A stretch of DNA of 64,000 nt from Cellvibrio zantedeschiae (GCF_014652535.1 NZ_BMYZ01000001.1:1984001-2048000), one strand, 5' to 3'. Positions 28,047 to 38,143 are shown, counted from the stretch's first letter. The notes: generated by a model not told the origin, from the letters alone. Program-made: numbers and translations.

Positions 28047-28856
28047 TTAGAGCGAATCAATCGCGGTGCGAATACCGCCAATAATTTCGCCAACTGCGCC
28101 TGCAATCACCGCGGGTGATTGACCTTCAAGCGAACCCATTTTTTCGACCAATACGCTGCCAATAACAACGCCGTCTGCCAATTGCGCAACTGATTTTGCT
28201 GTGGCTGGATCTTTAATTCCAAAACCAACACATACCGGCAAATCGGTTAGCTCACCGAAAGATGCAAGTTTGGATTTAACATCATCAACATCCAAATGGC
28301 CCGCACCGGTTACGCCTTTTAGTGAAACGTAATACAAAAATCCGCTCGCGTGCTCTGCGATTCTGCGTGCGCGCTCAACAGTCGTTGTTGGGGCGAGCAG
28401 GAAAATATTATCCAAACCAACCGCATCTAGAGCACCTTTTAAAACCACAACTTCTTCTGGCGGTAAATCTACGGTAAGCAAACCATCGACACCGGCCTCA
28501 GCGGCGGCTTTTGCAAAAGCTTCGTAACCAAAACGCTCAACAGGGTTTGCATAACCCATCAATACGATAGGTGTTGTGCTATTGGTTTTGCGAAACTCTC
28601 TCACCAAATCCAATGAGCCTGTAAGACTCGTCTTGTGTACCAAAGCGCGCTCGTGGCCTTTTTGAATCACTGGCCCTTCCGCCATTGGATCAGAAAAAGG
28701 TACGCCAAGCTCAATTACATCCACACCTTTGCCAACCATTTCATGCATGGTTGGCAATGTTACTTCTGGCTGTGGATCACCATTGACAATGTAGGCGACT
28801 AAAAGTTTTTTATCGGCCGCTTTTGCATCGGCTACACGTTGTTGAATACGACTCAT
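28047..28856 (-). CDS. trpA: Tryptophan synthase alpha chain
   Basis: 269-aa TIM-barrel TrpA, which cleaves indole-3-glycerol phosphate to indole and glyceraldehyde 3-phosphate and feeds indole through a tunnel to TrpB. Glu49 is present in VIELGVPFSDP. The second catalytic position is unusual: residue 60 is Glu (codon GAA at 28677-28679), where the E. coli enzyme has the catalytic Asp60. The phosphate-binding glycine region VCVGFGIKDP is normal. The start is ATG 28856, with AGGA upstream, rather than the GTG one codon before. It lies 58 bp downstream of trpB. Confidence 0.95.
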   Translation of the reverse strand: MSRIQQRVADAKAADKKLLVAYIVNGDPQPEVTLPTMHEMVGKGVDVIELGVPFSDPMAEGPVIQKGHERALVHKTSLTGSLDLVREFRKTNSTTPIVLMGYANPVERFGYEAFAKAAAEAGVDGLLTVDLPPEEVVVLKGALDAVGLDNIFLLAPTTTVERARRIAEHASGFLYYVSLKGVTGAGHLDVDDVKSKLASFGELTDLPVCVGFGIKDPATAKSVAQLADGVVIGSVLVEKMGSLEGQSPAVIAGAVGEIIGGIRTAIDSL

Positions 28857-28892
28857 CACTTATTTTCCTGTTCTGTTTTCTGCGTATGGCTT

Positions 28893-28932
28893 TAGACGGT
28901 GATACCGCCTATTGTTAAACGGTAATACCGTC
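28893..28932 (-). repeat. Imperfect direct repeat spanning the trpB 3' end
   Basis: On the minus strand the last trpB codons GACGGTATTACCGTTTAA are followed five bases later by a near copy, GGCGGTATCACCGTCTAA. Each copy has internal CGGT/ACCG symmetry, so the pair can fold. It looks like a local duplication of the trpB end within the trpB-trpA gap. Confidence 0.6.
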
Positions 28933-30123
28933 CAAGGCAGCAACAGTGTGAATATCTTTATCGCCACGACCAGAAAGGTTGACGATGATGATTTGGTCTT
29001 TGCTCATGGTTGGTGCCAGTTTTTCAGCGTAAGCAATTGCGTGGCTGGATTCTAATGCCGGCATAATGCCTTCAGTCAGCGTTAGCTTACGGAAAGCAGC
29101 AAGAGCTTCGTCGTCATTGATAGCTACGTAATTGACGCGGCCAATGTCTTTTAGCCATGAATGCTCAGGGCCTACGCCTGGGTAATCCAAACCAGCTGAT
29201 ACCGAATGGGTTTCAATAATTTGGCCGTTCTCATCTTCCATTAAGTAAGTACGATTGCCGTGCAAAACACCGGGGATACCCACACTCAGGGGAGCGGCGT
29301 GCTTGCCTGTTTCAATCCCCAAACCACCCGCTTCCACACCGTACATTTTTACGGAAGTATCGGTCAGGAACGGATGGAATAGACCGATTGCGTTTGAGCC
29401 TCCGCCTACGCAGGCAACGAGAGCATCAGGTAAGCGACCCGCTTGCTCCAAACATTGGCGACGTGCTTCACGACCAATAATGGATTGAAAATCGCGCACT
29501 AATTGAGGATAAGGATGCGGACCCGCAGCCGTACCGATGATGTAGAAAGTATCATCCACATTGGTTGCCCAATCGCGCATGGCTTCGTTCATGGCATCTT
29601 TCAAAGTGCGTGAACCTGATGTCACCGGAAAAACTTCTGCACCCAGCAACTTCATGCGGTAAACGTTCAGGGTTTGACGCTTGATATCGTCCAAGCCCAT
29701 ATAAACGCGGCATTTTAAGCCCAAACGCGCAGCAACAGTTGCAGTCGCAACACCGTGCTGACCAGCGCCGGTTTCAGCAATCACTCTGCTCTTGCCGGTA
29801 AATTTTGCCAACAAAGCCTGGCCGATAGTGTTATTTACTTTGTGCGCGCCCGTGTGGTTTAAGTCTTCGCGCTTAAGGAAAATCTGAGCGCCGCCCAATT
29901 CGCGGGTCCAGCGCTCGGCAAAATAAAGGGGAGATGGACGGCCAACATAGTGAGCCATATCTTTGTCAAACTCGGCTTGAAACGCTGGGTCATCTTTCAA
30001 ACTGAAGTAGATTGATTCAAGCTCGTCGAGTGCGTGAATGAGGGTTTCTGAAACAAACCGGCCGCCATAGGGACCAAAATGGCCTTCGGCATTGGGAAAA
30101 CTACTGTAATCAATATCGCTCAC
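28915..30123 (-). CDS. trpB: Tryptophan synthase beta chain
   Basis: 402-aa PLP enzyme condensing indole and serine to tryptophan. The PLP lysine lies in [19 protein letters not shown] and the phosphate-binding loop is [12 protein letters not shown]; the opening [20 protein letters not shown] is diagnostic of the trpB1 class that pairs with TrpA. The start is GTG at 30123 with AAGG about ten bases upstream. It is between trpF and trpA in the same orientation. Confidence 0.97.
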   Translation of the reverse strand: MSDIDYSSFPNAEGHFGPYGGRFVSETLIHALDELESIYFSLKDDPAFQAEFDKDMAHYVGRPSPLYFAERWTRELGGAQIFLKREDLNHTGAHKVNNTIGQALLAKFTGKSRVIAETGAGQHGVATATVAARLGLKCRVYMGLDDIKRQTLNVYRMKLLGAEVFPVTSGSRTLKDAMNEAMRDWATNVDDTFYIIGTAAGPHPYPQLVRDFQSIIGREARRQCLEQAGRLPDALVACVGGGSNAIGLFHPFLTDTSVKMYGVEAGGLGIETGKHAAPLSVGIPGVLHGNRTYLMEDENGQIIETHSVSAGLDYPGVGPEHSWLKDIGRVNYVAINDDEALAAFRKLTLTEGIMPALESSHAIAYAEKLAPTMSKDQIIIVNLSGRGDKDIHTVAALDGITV

Positions 30124-30184
30124 TGCTTTATCACCTTATTCAAGTAGTAAATCTAATAAAAGAGCAATTCGCTCGTTACTCCGC

Positions 30185-30805
30185 TCAGGCATTCCGGGCG
30201 TTGTAAATAAATTGTTCGACTTTATGTGCGTCTTTTTTACCGGGCGAGGACTCAACCCCACCGCTGACATCTACCCCATAAACGTGGGTAGACCGGATTG
30301 CCGAAGCGACATTTTCAGCGGTTAAACCGCCGGCTAATACGATTGGCCGAGGCGACTGGTTTGGAACACGGTCCCAATCAAAGGTTTCACCCGTACCACC
30401 CGGTACACCAGGCCTGTAAGCATCCAGCAAAATTGCCGCAGCGCGTGGATGCTCGCTAATCTCCCGTACAACATCCAAGTCTGGACGCATACGAATTGCT
30501 TTCATGTAGGGACGCTGGAATTGTTCGCAAAACTCGCGTGACTCATCTCCATGAAACTGCAACACATGTAGGTCAACATTAGCCAGAACTTGCCGCACAT
30601 AAGACTCGTCAGCATTAACAAATAAACCGACAACTGTCACAAAAGGCCCTACTGATGCCGCAATTGCTCTGGCCTGCTCAATGGATACCGCCCTGGGGCT
30701 CGGCGCATAAAATACCAAGCCAATTGCGTCCGCCCCCGCATTTACAGCGACTAGGGCATCTGCAACCGAGGTTATTCCACAGATTTTGACGCGAATTCTC
30801 TTCAC
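30185..30805 (-). CDS. trpF: Phosphoribosylanthranilate isomerase
   Basis: 206-aa monofunctional TrpF, the Amadori isomerase of tryptophan synthesis. The catalytic cysteine is in RVKICGIT (residues 4-11) and the catalytic Asp in ILLDAY; LAGGLTAENV and GVDVSGGVESSPG form the phosphate site. The start is GTG at 30805 with only a weak ribosome site. It is first of trpF-trpB-trpA; trpE, trpG, trpD and trpC are not in this window, as in the split trp arrangement of pseudomonads. A tandem repeat lies 31 bp upstream. Confidence 0.95.
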   Translation of the reverse strand: MKRIRVKICGITSVADALVAVNAGADAIGLVFYAPSPRAVSIEQARAIAASVGPFVTVVGLFVNADESYVRQVLANVDLHVLQFHGDESREFCEQFQRPYMKAIRMRPDLDVVREISEHPRAAAILLDAYRPGVPGGTGETFDWDRVPNQSPRPIVLAGGLTAENVASAIRSTHVYGVDVSGGVESSPGKKDAHKVEQFIYNARNA

Positions 30806-30835
30806 TAACGGATCGACTCTAGCAAGGGCGAAGCC

Positions 30836-30875
30836 TCATTGATCTTAAATAAGCCCTATTGACCTTAAATAAGGC
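30836..30875. repeat. Two 20-bp imperfect tandem repeats upstream of trpF
   Basis: TCATTGATCTTAAATAAGCC is followed directly by CTATTGACCTTAAATAAGGC, sharing the TTGAYCTTAAATAAG core, 31 bp before the trpF start. It could be an operator or a slippage duplication. No leader peptide rich in Trp codons is visible, so attenuation is not supported. Confidence 0.6.
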
Positions 30876-30956
30876 GGCGATAGTACCAGAATTCACCGTG
30901 AAAAACCGCAAATGGCAGACTTGGGATGCAAAATGCTGACACCCAAACCAGATAAT

Positions 30957-31862
30957 TTAAACGCCATGTTCAGTAGCAAAACCGCCAATCGGCTCGGGCA
31001 GAAACAATGGCCCCGGAGGAGACACAGGTAAACTAAATTCTGCTGGGAAATCTACCGAGACCAAATAGAGACCAAAAGGTCTGGCCGTCACACCGCCAGC
31101 GCTCCGGTTTTTAGCAGCCAAGACTTCGCGCACCCAAGTCGCAGGCTTATCCCCTGCCCCCACCGCCATAAGCACACCAACCATGTTGCGCACCATGTGA
31201 TGGAGGAAGGCATTAGCTTGCACCTCTATTACGATCAAGTCGCCGCGGCGGATTATGTGTAGATAATGAATTTGTCGGATTGGACTCTTAGCCTGACATT
31301 GGGTTGCACGGAATGAAGTAAAGTCATGACGCCCCACCAAACAGGCAGCTCCCTCGCGCATTTTATTGACATCAAGCGAACGCGACGACCAGGTAATTTG
31401 ATCATGCAGCAGCGCCGACGATGTTTTTGCATCGGATATTAAATAGCGATATGTACGGTTCAATGCGCTGAAGCGCGCGTGAAATTGGGGGCTTACATCT
31501 TGCGCCCATTTAACACTAACCTCGTCTGGCAAATGCGGGCGTGTACCCATAACCCAGGCTTTGGGTGGGCGTTTTGCCAAAGTATCAAAATGAATCACCT
31601 GGTTGGTTGCATGCACACCTGCATCAGTACGGCCTGCACAGACCAGGGTGATAGGCTCATCGGCCACTTTTGACAGGGCTTTTTCCAGCGCCTGCTGCAC
31701 AGTTTTCACCCCATTAGGCTGGGTTTGGAAACCGTGAAAATCTGACCCCTTGTATTCAATCGCCAAAGCCACACGTTGCATGGCTTCCGGCCACACTGTG
31801 TCCTCCACGATCTCACCATTGCGTGTATAGACCTTGCTTTTGGGAATAAAATTATCACTCAT
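30957..31862 (-). CDS. truA: tRNA pseudouridine(38-40) synthase
   Basis: 301-aa TruA, which isomerises uridines 38-40 in the anticodon arm of many tRNAs. The catalytic aspartate is in CAGRTDAGVHATNQVIHFD, and YKGSDFHGFQTQPNG and FLHHMVRNMVG are family signatures. I start at ATG 31862 (MSDNFIPKS), preceded by AGG at suitable spacing; the longest frame begins nine codons earlier at a TTG that overlaps the fimV terminator hairpin. An N-terminal extension of about 35 residues before the conserved core is present. It lies downstream of fimV and upstream of trpF, as in Pseudomonas. Confidence 0.95.
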   Translation of the reverse strand: MSDNFIPKSKVYTRNGEIVEDTVWPEAMQRVALAIEYKGSDFHGFQTQPNGVKTVQQALEKALSKVADEPITLVCAGRTDAGVHATNQVIHFDTLAKRPPKAWVMGTRPHLPDEVSVKWAQDVSPQFHARFSALNRTYRYLISDAKTSSALLHDQITWSSRSLDVNKMREGAACLVGRHDFTSFRATQCQAKSPIRQIHYLHIIRRGDLIVIEVQANAFLHHMVRNMVGVLMAVGAGDKPATWVREVLAAKNRSAGGVTARPFGLYLVSVDFPAEFSLPVSPPGPLFLPEPIGGFATEHGV

Positions 31863-31887
31863 AAAAAACCTGTCCAACAGAAACAAC

Positions 31888-31933
31888 AAAGCCTTGCATA
31901 GCGCCTATCTTACAAGGGCCCATGCAAGGCTTT
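31888..31933 (-). terminator. Probable intrinsic terminator after fimV
   Basis: AAAGCCTTGCAT and ATGCAAGGCTTT make a perfect 12-bp stem with a 22-nt loop 16 bp after the fimV stop. On the minus strand it is followed by GTTGTTTCTG, so the T-run is imperfect. Confidence 0.6.
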
Positions 31934-31949
31934 CAGTGCCTAGCCTATA

Positions 31950-34900
31950 TTAAGCGTCGATACGACTCAACAAATCTGCCGCTTCCTGACGCTGTTGATC
32001 GTTACCTTCATGCGCAACTTCTGCAAGAATATCGCGAGCACCTTCGTTGTCACCCATATCCATATAAGCGCGCGCCAAGTCTAATTTAGTTGCAGCTTCG
32101 TCAGCATCTGCCATGAAATCCAACTCTGCATCCATGTCATCTTCTGACATATCGGCAGCGTCATCCATCGCTAAACTTTCGGCTGAGAAATCAGAAAGCG
32201 CTTGTTCAAAAACATCATCATCAGAGATATCGTCTTCAATAGCATTGTTAGCTTCGGCAACTTCTTGAATCGCTTCTTCATCAATATTATCGAGCTGTGC
32301 TAAGTCTTCTTGCTCAACTGGAACCTCTTCTTCTGCAAAAAGACTTTCTTCCAAATCCAAATCTTCTGCGGCTAATTCAGTTTCAGCATCTGACAAATCT
32401 AACTCACCAACATCAGCTGCTTCTACATCTAACTCTTCATCAAGCAATTCGTCATCGAGTTCGGCAAATGCATTTTCGTCGAGATCAGCAATTTCATCAG
32501 CTGATTCTTCTGCAAGTGCTTCATCCAAATCTTCTAGGCTGACGTCATCGGCAAGCTCAACTGAACCATCAATATCGAAATCGTCATCATCGTCTACACT
32601 TAAATCTTCTTCAGACAGCAATTCAGATTCGGCAGACTCTTCAAGTCCAGCTTCAAGCTCAACTTCATCTTCTTCCCACGAAAATTCGCTTTCATCCAAT
32701 TCAGTATCGAGTAATTCATCTTGCTCAGTAGAATTCTCTGCTACGAAGTTTTGCGATTCTGGTTTTTTGTCATCAAGGTTGAGCTCTGCTTCGATTTCAT
32801 CGAACTCGTCGCCCGCATCAAAATCTTCAAGATCCAAACTTGAATCCAAATCTGCTAATTCGCTATCTACATCATCAAGCTTAAATTCATCTTCATCCAA
32901 GCTGGCAAATTCATTTTTGGTTGACGGCGCAGTAGAATCTTCATCATCCAACAAATCTAATTCAGCATCGAGACTCGCCATTTCATCGTCGAGCGCTGCC
33001 AAAGCAACATCGTTAACATCCATTTCCAGATTAAAATCATCGCCGACTGCTTCTTCATTAAATTCCGCAGATTTAATGCTATTGGCTTCTTGCGCGAGTG
33101 AGCTTGGCTCGTTATCCAACTCATTGAAGTCGAAGCTGAACTCATCTTCTTCACGCTTGGAAACTTCAACGTCTTCTGGCAAACCGTCGTCATCAAGACT
33201 GTCGAGCGCTAAAGAAATTTCGGAAAGATCTTCTGCTTCACCGTGCTTGGCAGGAGCATCATCCAAATCGAAATCCAATGTGAAATCGTCATCCAGATCT
33301 GCGGGCTTTTTGGCCTCAGCACTGAAATCGCTAGCAAATTCATTGGTATCATCGAGCTCTAAATCAAAGTCGAAGTCATCGCTGGTGGAATCGGTAGCGA
33401 CGCTAGTTGAGACCGCAGGAGCCGGAGTTTCTGGCTCAACATCAAAGTCATCCAGATTGAAGTCTTCATTAAAATCGAACTTTTCTTCCGGTTGCGATGC
33501 CTGCGCAGTATCAGGATTAAACTCACCGATATCTGGAATGCTCGCACGCAATTCTTTAGCGCGGCTTAACGCAAAACCACTTGCGAGCGGCAAGAGTGCT
33601 GCGTAGTGTTTATCGAACGCCGTTGCATTTTGAGTATGGGAATAAACTTCCAGAAGTTTCAAACGAATATCAGTAGACGCAGGATCTTTCGCCAAACCGT
33701 TCACAAGCATTTCTTCTGCCTGATCAAATTTGCCGTATGCGATGTAAATATCTGCTTCGCCTACTACGTCGCCAGTTTCGGCGACAGCGGTTGTCCCTTC
33801 TTCATCAAACAAAGCCATTTCATCAGCGGTTGGCTCCAAAGCCGACTCTTCTTCATGCGTTTGATTGAATGAATCGAAATTAGGTTCGTCTGAAGAAAAA
33901 TCATCAGTCGCAGAATTATTTTGTTCCGCTTCCGCTTTACGACGACGCGCCAATGCCACACCGCCAGCGCCTAACAATACCGCAGCACCCAAGCCCACCC
34001 ATAAAATGTTGTCAAAAATTTGATCGACAATTGTTTTTTCAGGTTCTGGCGCCGGTGTAGGCTTAACAACTGGTTTTTTCGGCGCTACTGATGCAGCTGC
34101 ACTGGATACGGCAGCGGTAGCAGCGGCAGAAGTATTCGCTGCAGCTGCTGAAGTTTTGGTATCTGCAGGTGTAGTTTCAGCAGGTTTAGCATCCGCTGCT
34201 TTTTTATCTGCCGTCGCTGATTTGTCTGGTTGTTTGCCGGAATTTAATTGCAGCGCACGCAATTTTTCATTACTGACATCAACCAAACGCTGCATGGTTT
34301 TGACCTGCTCTTCCAGATCATGCACGCGTGACGATAATTCGGTTTTTTCAGATTTAGCGCGCTCCAGCTCTTCCAGAGTTGAAGCCAGTTCGGATTCCAG
34401 AGCCTTGCCAGAACCTTTGTTAGCTCCACTGCCTTGGCCGCCAGCAGCTTTTTCTTTTGCAGTTGGTGCTTCCAACCTTACGCGACCGGTAACCGCTTCT
34501 GATTTGGCGCGCTCGGTGTTAGTACGGCGTGACGCATCCAATTGTGCACCCAAACCTGAATCGCTTGGGCTGACAGAGTTACCGGACCATTCCGCAGACT
34601 GCGCATTAAACTGTCTTACGGCTTCCGACTGGGAAACGCTGGAAATTTCGCTGGAATCAGGCACACGCAGCACCTGACCTTTTTTCAATAAATTAATATT
34701 GCCGCGAATGAATGCATCAGGATTCAGACGCTGCAACGCCAACATGGTTTGGTGAACGCTGGCACTGGAATCTGGGCGAACAGCAAGTGCGATTTCCCAC
34801 AGAGTGTCTTTATCACCTACAGGCCCGTAGGTGCCAGACGCAACTTTAGACTTTTTTGCGGGCTGATCTTGCTCGGCAATAATGTCCGGCTTTTCTTCAG

Positions 34901-35432
34901 GAGTATCTACAGCCTCAGCAGGAGCCTGGGTTACAGGTGCCGTCACTTCGGTTTTCGTTGCGGGAGGCGGAGTTACCGCCGGTTTGGCCGGCGCGGTTTT
35001 GGCCGCTTGCACGGCCTGCGGAGCTGCATCATCGTAAGTCGGCAAATCCATCAACAAGGTGTATTCGCGCAACAAACGACCAGAGGTCCATTTAGCTTCA
35101 ACAAGGAAATTCAAATAGGGTTCGCGAACCGGGTTGCGTGACGTAATACGCACCACGGGGCCGCTGGGGTTATCTAATGCGACTTCAAACTTAAATTCGG
35201 TATAGAAGTGAACAAAATCCAGTCCATTGCGCTCGAACTCAGTGGAGGACGCAAGCGAAACGATAATCTGCTCGGGAGATAGGCCTTTGGTATCCAATAA
35301 CTGGACTTCAGCGCTAAGCGGCTGATTGAGTGTGGATTTTAACTTAACCTCACCCAACCCCAATGCACTGGCATAATTTGACAGGGCGAACGAAGCGAAT
35401 CCACAGGCTAATACCAATTTACGAAGATGCAT
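31950..35432 (-). CDS. fimV: FimV-type polar hub protein with LysM domain
   Basis: 1160-aa FimV homologue. A signal peptide (ends NYASA, about residue 23) leads into the conserved FimV N-terminal beta domain (about 24-140). A LysM-like peptidoglycan-binding segment follows at about 205-260 (DTLWEIALAVRPDSSASVH; INLLKKGQVLRVP), then a coiled coil at about 345-397. One membrane helix at about 475-493 precedes a cytoplasmic part with a TPR-like segment (about 560-600), roughly 450 residues dominated by Asp, Glu, Leu and Phe, and the FimV C-terminal domain (last 50 residues). In Pseudomonas FimV sets polar type IV pilus assembly, twitching and cAMP signalling. Order fimV-truA-trpF is conserved. 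Its own promoter should lie in the 358-bp gap upstream. Confidence 0.94.
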   Translation of the reverse strand: MHLRKLVLACGFASFALSNYASALGLGEVKLKSTLNQPLSAEVQLLDTKGLSPEQIIVSLASSTEFERNGLDFVHFYTEFKFEVALDNPSGPVVRITSRNPVREPYLNFLVEAKWTSGRLLREYTLLMDLPTYDDAAPQAVQAAKTAPAKPAVTPPPATKTEVTAPVTQAPAEAVDTPEEKPDIIAEQDQPAKKSKVASGTYGPVGDKDTLWEIALAVRPDSSASVHQTMLALQRLNPDAFIRGNINLLKKGQVLRVPDSSEISSVSQSEAVRQFNAQSAEWSGNSVSPSDSGLGAQLDASRRTNTERAKSEAVTGRVRLEAPTAKEKAAGGQGSGANKGSGKALESELASTLEELERAKSEKTELSSRVHDLEEQVKTMQRLVDVSNEKLRALQLNSGKQPDKSATADKKAADAKPAETTPADTKTSAAAANTSAAATAAVSSAAASVAPKKPVVKPTPAPEPEKTIVDQIFDNILWVGLGAAVLLGAGGVALARRRKAEAEQNNSATDDFSSDEPNFDSFNQTHEEESALEPTADEMALFDEEGTTAVAETGDVVGEADIYIAYGKFDQAEEMLVNGLAKDPASTDIRLKLLEVYSHTQNATAFDKHYAALLPLASGFALSRAKELRASIPDIGEFNPDTAQASQPEEKFDFNEDFNLDDFDVEPETPAPAVSTSVATDSTSDDFDFDLELDDTNEFASDFSAEAKKPADLDDDFTLDFDLDDAPAKHGEAEDLSEISLALDSLDDDGLPEDVEVSKREEDEFSFDFNELDNEPSSLAQEANSIKSAEFNEEAVGDDFNLEMDVNDVALAALDDEMASLDAELDLLDDEDSTAPSTKNEFASLDEDEFKLDDVDSELADLDSSLDLEDFDAGDEFDEIEAELNLDDKKPESQNFVAENSTEQDELLDTELDESEFSWEEDEVELEAGLEESAESELLSEEDLSVDDDDDFDIDGSVELADDVSLEDLDEALAEESADEIADLDENAFAELDDELLDEELDVEAADVGELDLSDAETELAAEDLDLEESLFAEEEVPVEQEDLAQLDNIDEEAIQEVAEANNAIEDDISDDDVFEQALSDFSAESLAMDDAADMSEDDMDAELDFMADADEAATKLDLARAYMDMGDNEGARDILAEVAHEGNDQQRQEAADLLSRIDA

Positions 35433-35790
35433 AGGGTGATCCTTTATTATCTCCCAGAAGTAAGACTCAACGAGATTCCGGCAGTGAGTAGCCAGAACTA
35501 AGGGTTAAGTCCCAAACCGGATGTTGTATGCGGGTACTGCAAAACCTCGAATAAATATTCACTATCTGTCGTAAGTATTCATTATAAATAGGTTTTTATC
35601 AACACTTAGCCCTATCTGGAAGCTTGCCAGAACGGACTTTTTGCACATTTTTCATTGCTTTTGGGTAAAAAAGTAAAATTTGGCACGACTAATTCAGACG
35701 ACAGCACAAAAAATACCAGCCAAAAATAAAAAACCCTCAATAATCGGGCGATTATTGAGGGCACTTAAAGCAATTCTTTAAGTTTGAGGA
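35433..35790. other. Intergenic region between asd and fimV
   Basis: 358 bp without a credible gene. It holds the asd terminator (35725-35762) and should hold the fimV promoter on the minus strand. Short near-repeats of TATTCA-TTAT type occur at about 35556-35585, without clear meaning. Confidence 0.6.
35725..35762 (-). terminator. Intrinsic terminator of asd
   Basis: CCCTCAATAATC pairs with GATTATTGAGGG around a 4-nt loop about 30 bp after the asd stop. On the minus strand it runs into TTTTTTATTTTT, a strong terminator. Confidence 0.92.
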
Positions 35791-36900
35791 TTAAGCTTCT
35801 TTGAGTACGCGAAGCATACGACGCAAAGGCTCAGCGGCTCCCCACAATAATTGATCGCCTACGGTAAACGCTGACAAATATTGCGGGCCCATGTTCATCT
35901 TACGCAGACGACCAACAGGAATGCTCAAAGTGCCAGTGACCGCCGTTGGGGTCAGATCACGCATACTGCTTTCGCGATCATTTGGTACAACTTTAGCCCA
36001 TGGATTGGCATTCGCAATTAAAGCTTCGATATCTGTGATGGGTACGTCTTTATTGAGCTTGATAGTCAATGCCTGTGAGTGACAGCGCATGGCACCGATG
36101 CGCACACACAAACCGTCAACTGGGATGGGGTTGCCATCGCGACCGAGAATCTTGTTTGTCTCGGCCTGACCTTTCCATTCTTCTTTGGATTGACCGGTTT
36201 CCCATTGTTTATCGATGTAAGGCAACAAACTACCTGCTAATGGATGGCCGAAGTTGGCTTTGGGTAAATCATCGCCACGCATGGTTTCAGCAATAATGCG
36301 GTCGATTTCCAGAATCGCAGATTTTGGATCAGCCAATTTGTCCGCAACAGACGCATGCAAAGTACCCATTTGCGAAATCAGCTCACGCATGTTCTGAGCA
36401 CCGGCACCAGATGCTGCCTGATAAGTCATGGAAGAAACCCACTCCACCAAACCAGCATGGAACAAGCCGCCCAAGCCCATCAACATCAAGCTAACGGTAC
36501 AGTTACCGCCGATGTAATTTTTAACGCCCTTGGCAATACCATCTTTGATCACGTCGAGGTTTACCGGATCAAGCACGATAATCGCATCTTTCGCCATACG
36601 CAGGCTTGATGCAGCATCAATCCAGTAGCCGTTCCAGCCAGAAGCACGCAGTTTTGGGAAGATCTCGTTGGTGTAGTCACCACCCTGGCAGGTAATAATG
36701 GCATCCAGTTGTTTCAAATCATCAACTGAATAAGCATCTTTCAATGCTGGTAGGCCACTTGCTATCGCTGGGGCTGCGCCGCCTACGTTAGAGGTGGTGA
36801 AAAATACAGGTTCAATATTCGCAAAATCATTCTCTGCTTGCATACGTTCCATAAGAACGGAACCCACCATACCGCGCCAACCTACAAAACCTACTTTCAT
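35791..36900 (-). CDS. asd: Aspartate-semialdehyde dehydrogenase
   Basis: 369-aa Asd, which reduces aspartyl phosphate to aspartate semialdehyde for Lys, Met, Thr and diaminopimelate synthesis. The NADP-binding start is [19 protein letters not shown]. The catalytic cysteine is in [17 protein letters not shown], and the catalytic histidine region is [16 protein letters not shown]. It is of the longer E. coli/Pseudomonas class. It lies downstream of leuB by 166 bp and ends at its own terminator. Confidence 0.97.
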   Translation of the reverse strand: MKVGFVGWRGMVGSVLMERMQAENDFANIEPVFFTTSNVGGAAPAIASGLPALKDAYSVDDLKQLDAIITCQGGDYTNEIFPKLRASGWNGYWIDAASSLRMAKDAIIVLDPVNLDVIKDGIAKGVKNYIGGNCTVSLMLMGLGGLFHAGLVEWVSSMTYQAASGAGAQNMRELISQMGTLHASVADKLADPKSAILEIDRIIAETMRGDDLPKANFGHPLAGSLLPYIDKQWETGQSKEEWKGQAETNKILGRDGNPIPVDGLCVRIGAMRCHSQALTIKLNKDVPITDIEALIANANPWAKVVPNDRESSMRDLTPTAVTGTLSIPVGRLRKMNMGPQYLSAFTVGDQLLWGAAEPLRRMLRVLKEA

Positions 36901-37066
36901 TTCAATTCTCTCTTAAAAACTGCTTACTTGAAAAATCATCTGCTTTTAGATTCAACACAAACAAACCATTGCACAATTAGCCGATATTTAAACATTTGGC
37001 CTCAATGGAGAAATAATAAAGCTTTCCTCCATAGATTGCATGAAGACTTAGCAAAAATTGCCCGGT

Positions 37067-38143
37067 TTATTGCAATGCTGCAACAACTGCGTCGCCCATT
37101 TCCGATGTAGATACTTTTTTGGTGCCTTCAGTGTAAATATCCGCTGTACGGAAACCCTGATCCAACACTTTGCCGACTGCCACTTCGATAGCATCTGCTA
37201 CAGCCGGATAACCCAAAGAGTAACGTAACATCATGGACACAGATAGAATCGTTGCAAGCGGGTTAGCGATACCCAAGCCAGCGATGTCTGGTGCAGAACC
37301 ATGGCATGGCTCATACATACCGCGACCATCTTTATCTAAAGAAGCCGACGGCAACATACCAATCGAACCCGTCAACATAGCTGCAGCATCAGACAAAATA
37401 TCGCCGAACATATTGCCCGTTACCAACACGTCAAATTGCTTTGGAGCACGGACCAATTGCATTGCAGCATTGTCGACGTACATGTGAGAAAGCTCTACGT
37501 CTGGATATTCTTTATGAAGTGTATCCATGACTTCGCGCCACAACATAGTGGCTTCAAGCACATTCGCCTTATCGACTGAACACACTTTGCGATTGCGCTT
37601 GCGCGCCATTTCAAATGCAGTGCGGCCGATACGGATAATTTCGCTCTCGGAATATTTGTAGGTGTTGTAACCTTCACGCTCGCCATTTTCCAATACACGA
37701 ATACCGCGTGGCTCACCGAAATAAATACCGCCCGCCAATTCGCGAACGATAAGAATATCCAAACCGGAAACCACTTCAGGCTTTAATGAGGATGCATCCA
37801 CCAATTGCGGGTACAACAACGCAGGACGCAAATTGGCGTACAAACCTAATTGCGAACGAATTTTTAACAAGCCTTTTTCAGGGCGAATTGAACGATCCAA
37901 TTTATCCCACTTGGGGCCGCCTACAGCACCAAGCAAAATAGCATCCGCTAAACGCGCGCGCTCAAGCGTAGAATCCGCAAGCGGAACACCGTGCACATCA
38001 ATTGCGCAACCGCCCATTAATTCATTTTCAAAGGTCATACCCAAATCAAATTTGGCGTTAATAACATCCAACACTTTGCGCGCTTCGCGCACGATTTCTG
38101 GACCAATACCATCGCCTTCCAGAATTAAAATATGTTTACCCAC
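37067..38143 (-). CDS. leuB: 3-isopropylmalate dehydrogenase
   Basis: 358-aa LeuB, the NAD-dependent oxidative decarboxylase of leucine synthesis. It begins [20 protein letters not shown]; the substrate arginines and motif [12 protein letters not shown] and the metal site [20 protein letters not shown] are present, with [12 protein letters not shown] near the cofactor. I start at GTG 38143 because a perfect AGGAG sits six bases upstream and it matches the family N-terminus; a longer frame to 38203 adds 20 non-homologous residues. It is separated from leuD by an antisense gene. Confidence 0.96.
   Translation of the reverse strand: MGKHILILEGDGIGPEIVREARKVLDVINAKFDLGMTFENELMGGCAIDVHGVPLADSTLERARLADAILLGAVGGPKWDKLDRSIRPEKGLLKIRSQLGLYANLRPALLYPQLVDASSLKPEVVSGLDILIVRELAGGIYFGEPRGIRVLENGEREGYNTYKYSESEIIRIGRTAFEMARKRNRKVCSVDKANVLEATMLWREVMDTLHKEYPDVELSHMYVDNAAMQLVRAPKQFDVLVTGNMFGDILSDAAAMLTGSIGMLPSASLDKDGRGMYEPCHGSAPDIAGLGIANPLATILSVSMMLRYSLGYPAVADAIEVAVGKVLDQGFRTADIYTEGTKKVSTSEMGDAVVAALQ

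Noticed and set aside
30806-30956. Tryptophan attenuator or leader peptide before trpF
   Set aside because: No short frame with tandem Trp codons and no terminator/antiterminator pair is visible; only a tandem repeat is present.
32767-33606. 279-codon Ser-rich open frame on the plus strand
   Set aside because: It is the antisense shadow of the Asp/Glu-rich region of FimV; GAT/GAA codons read as Ser/Leu codons on the other strand. It is not a third poly-Ser protein.
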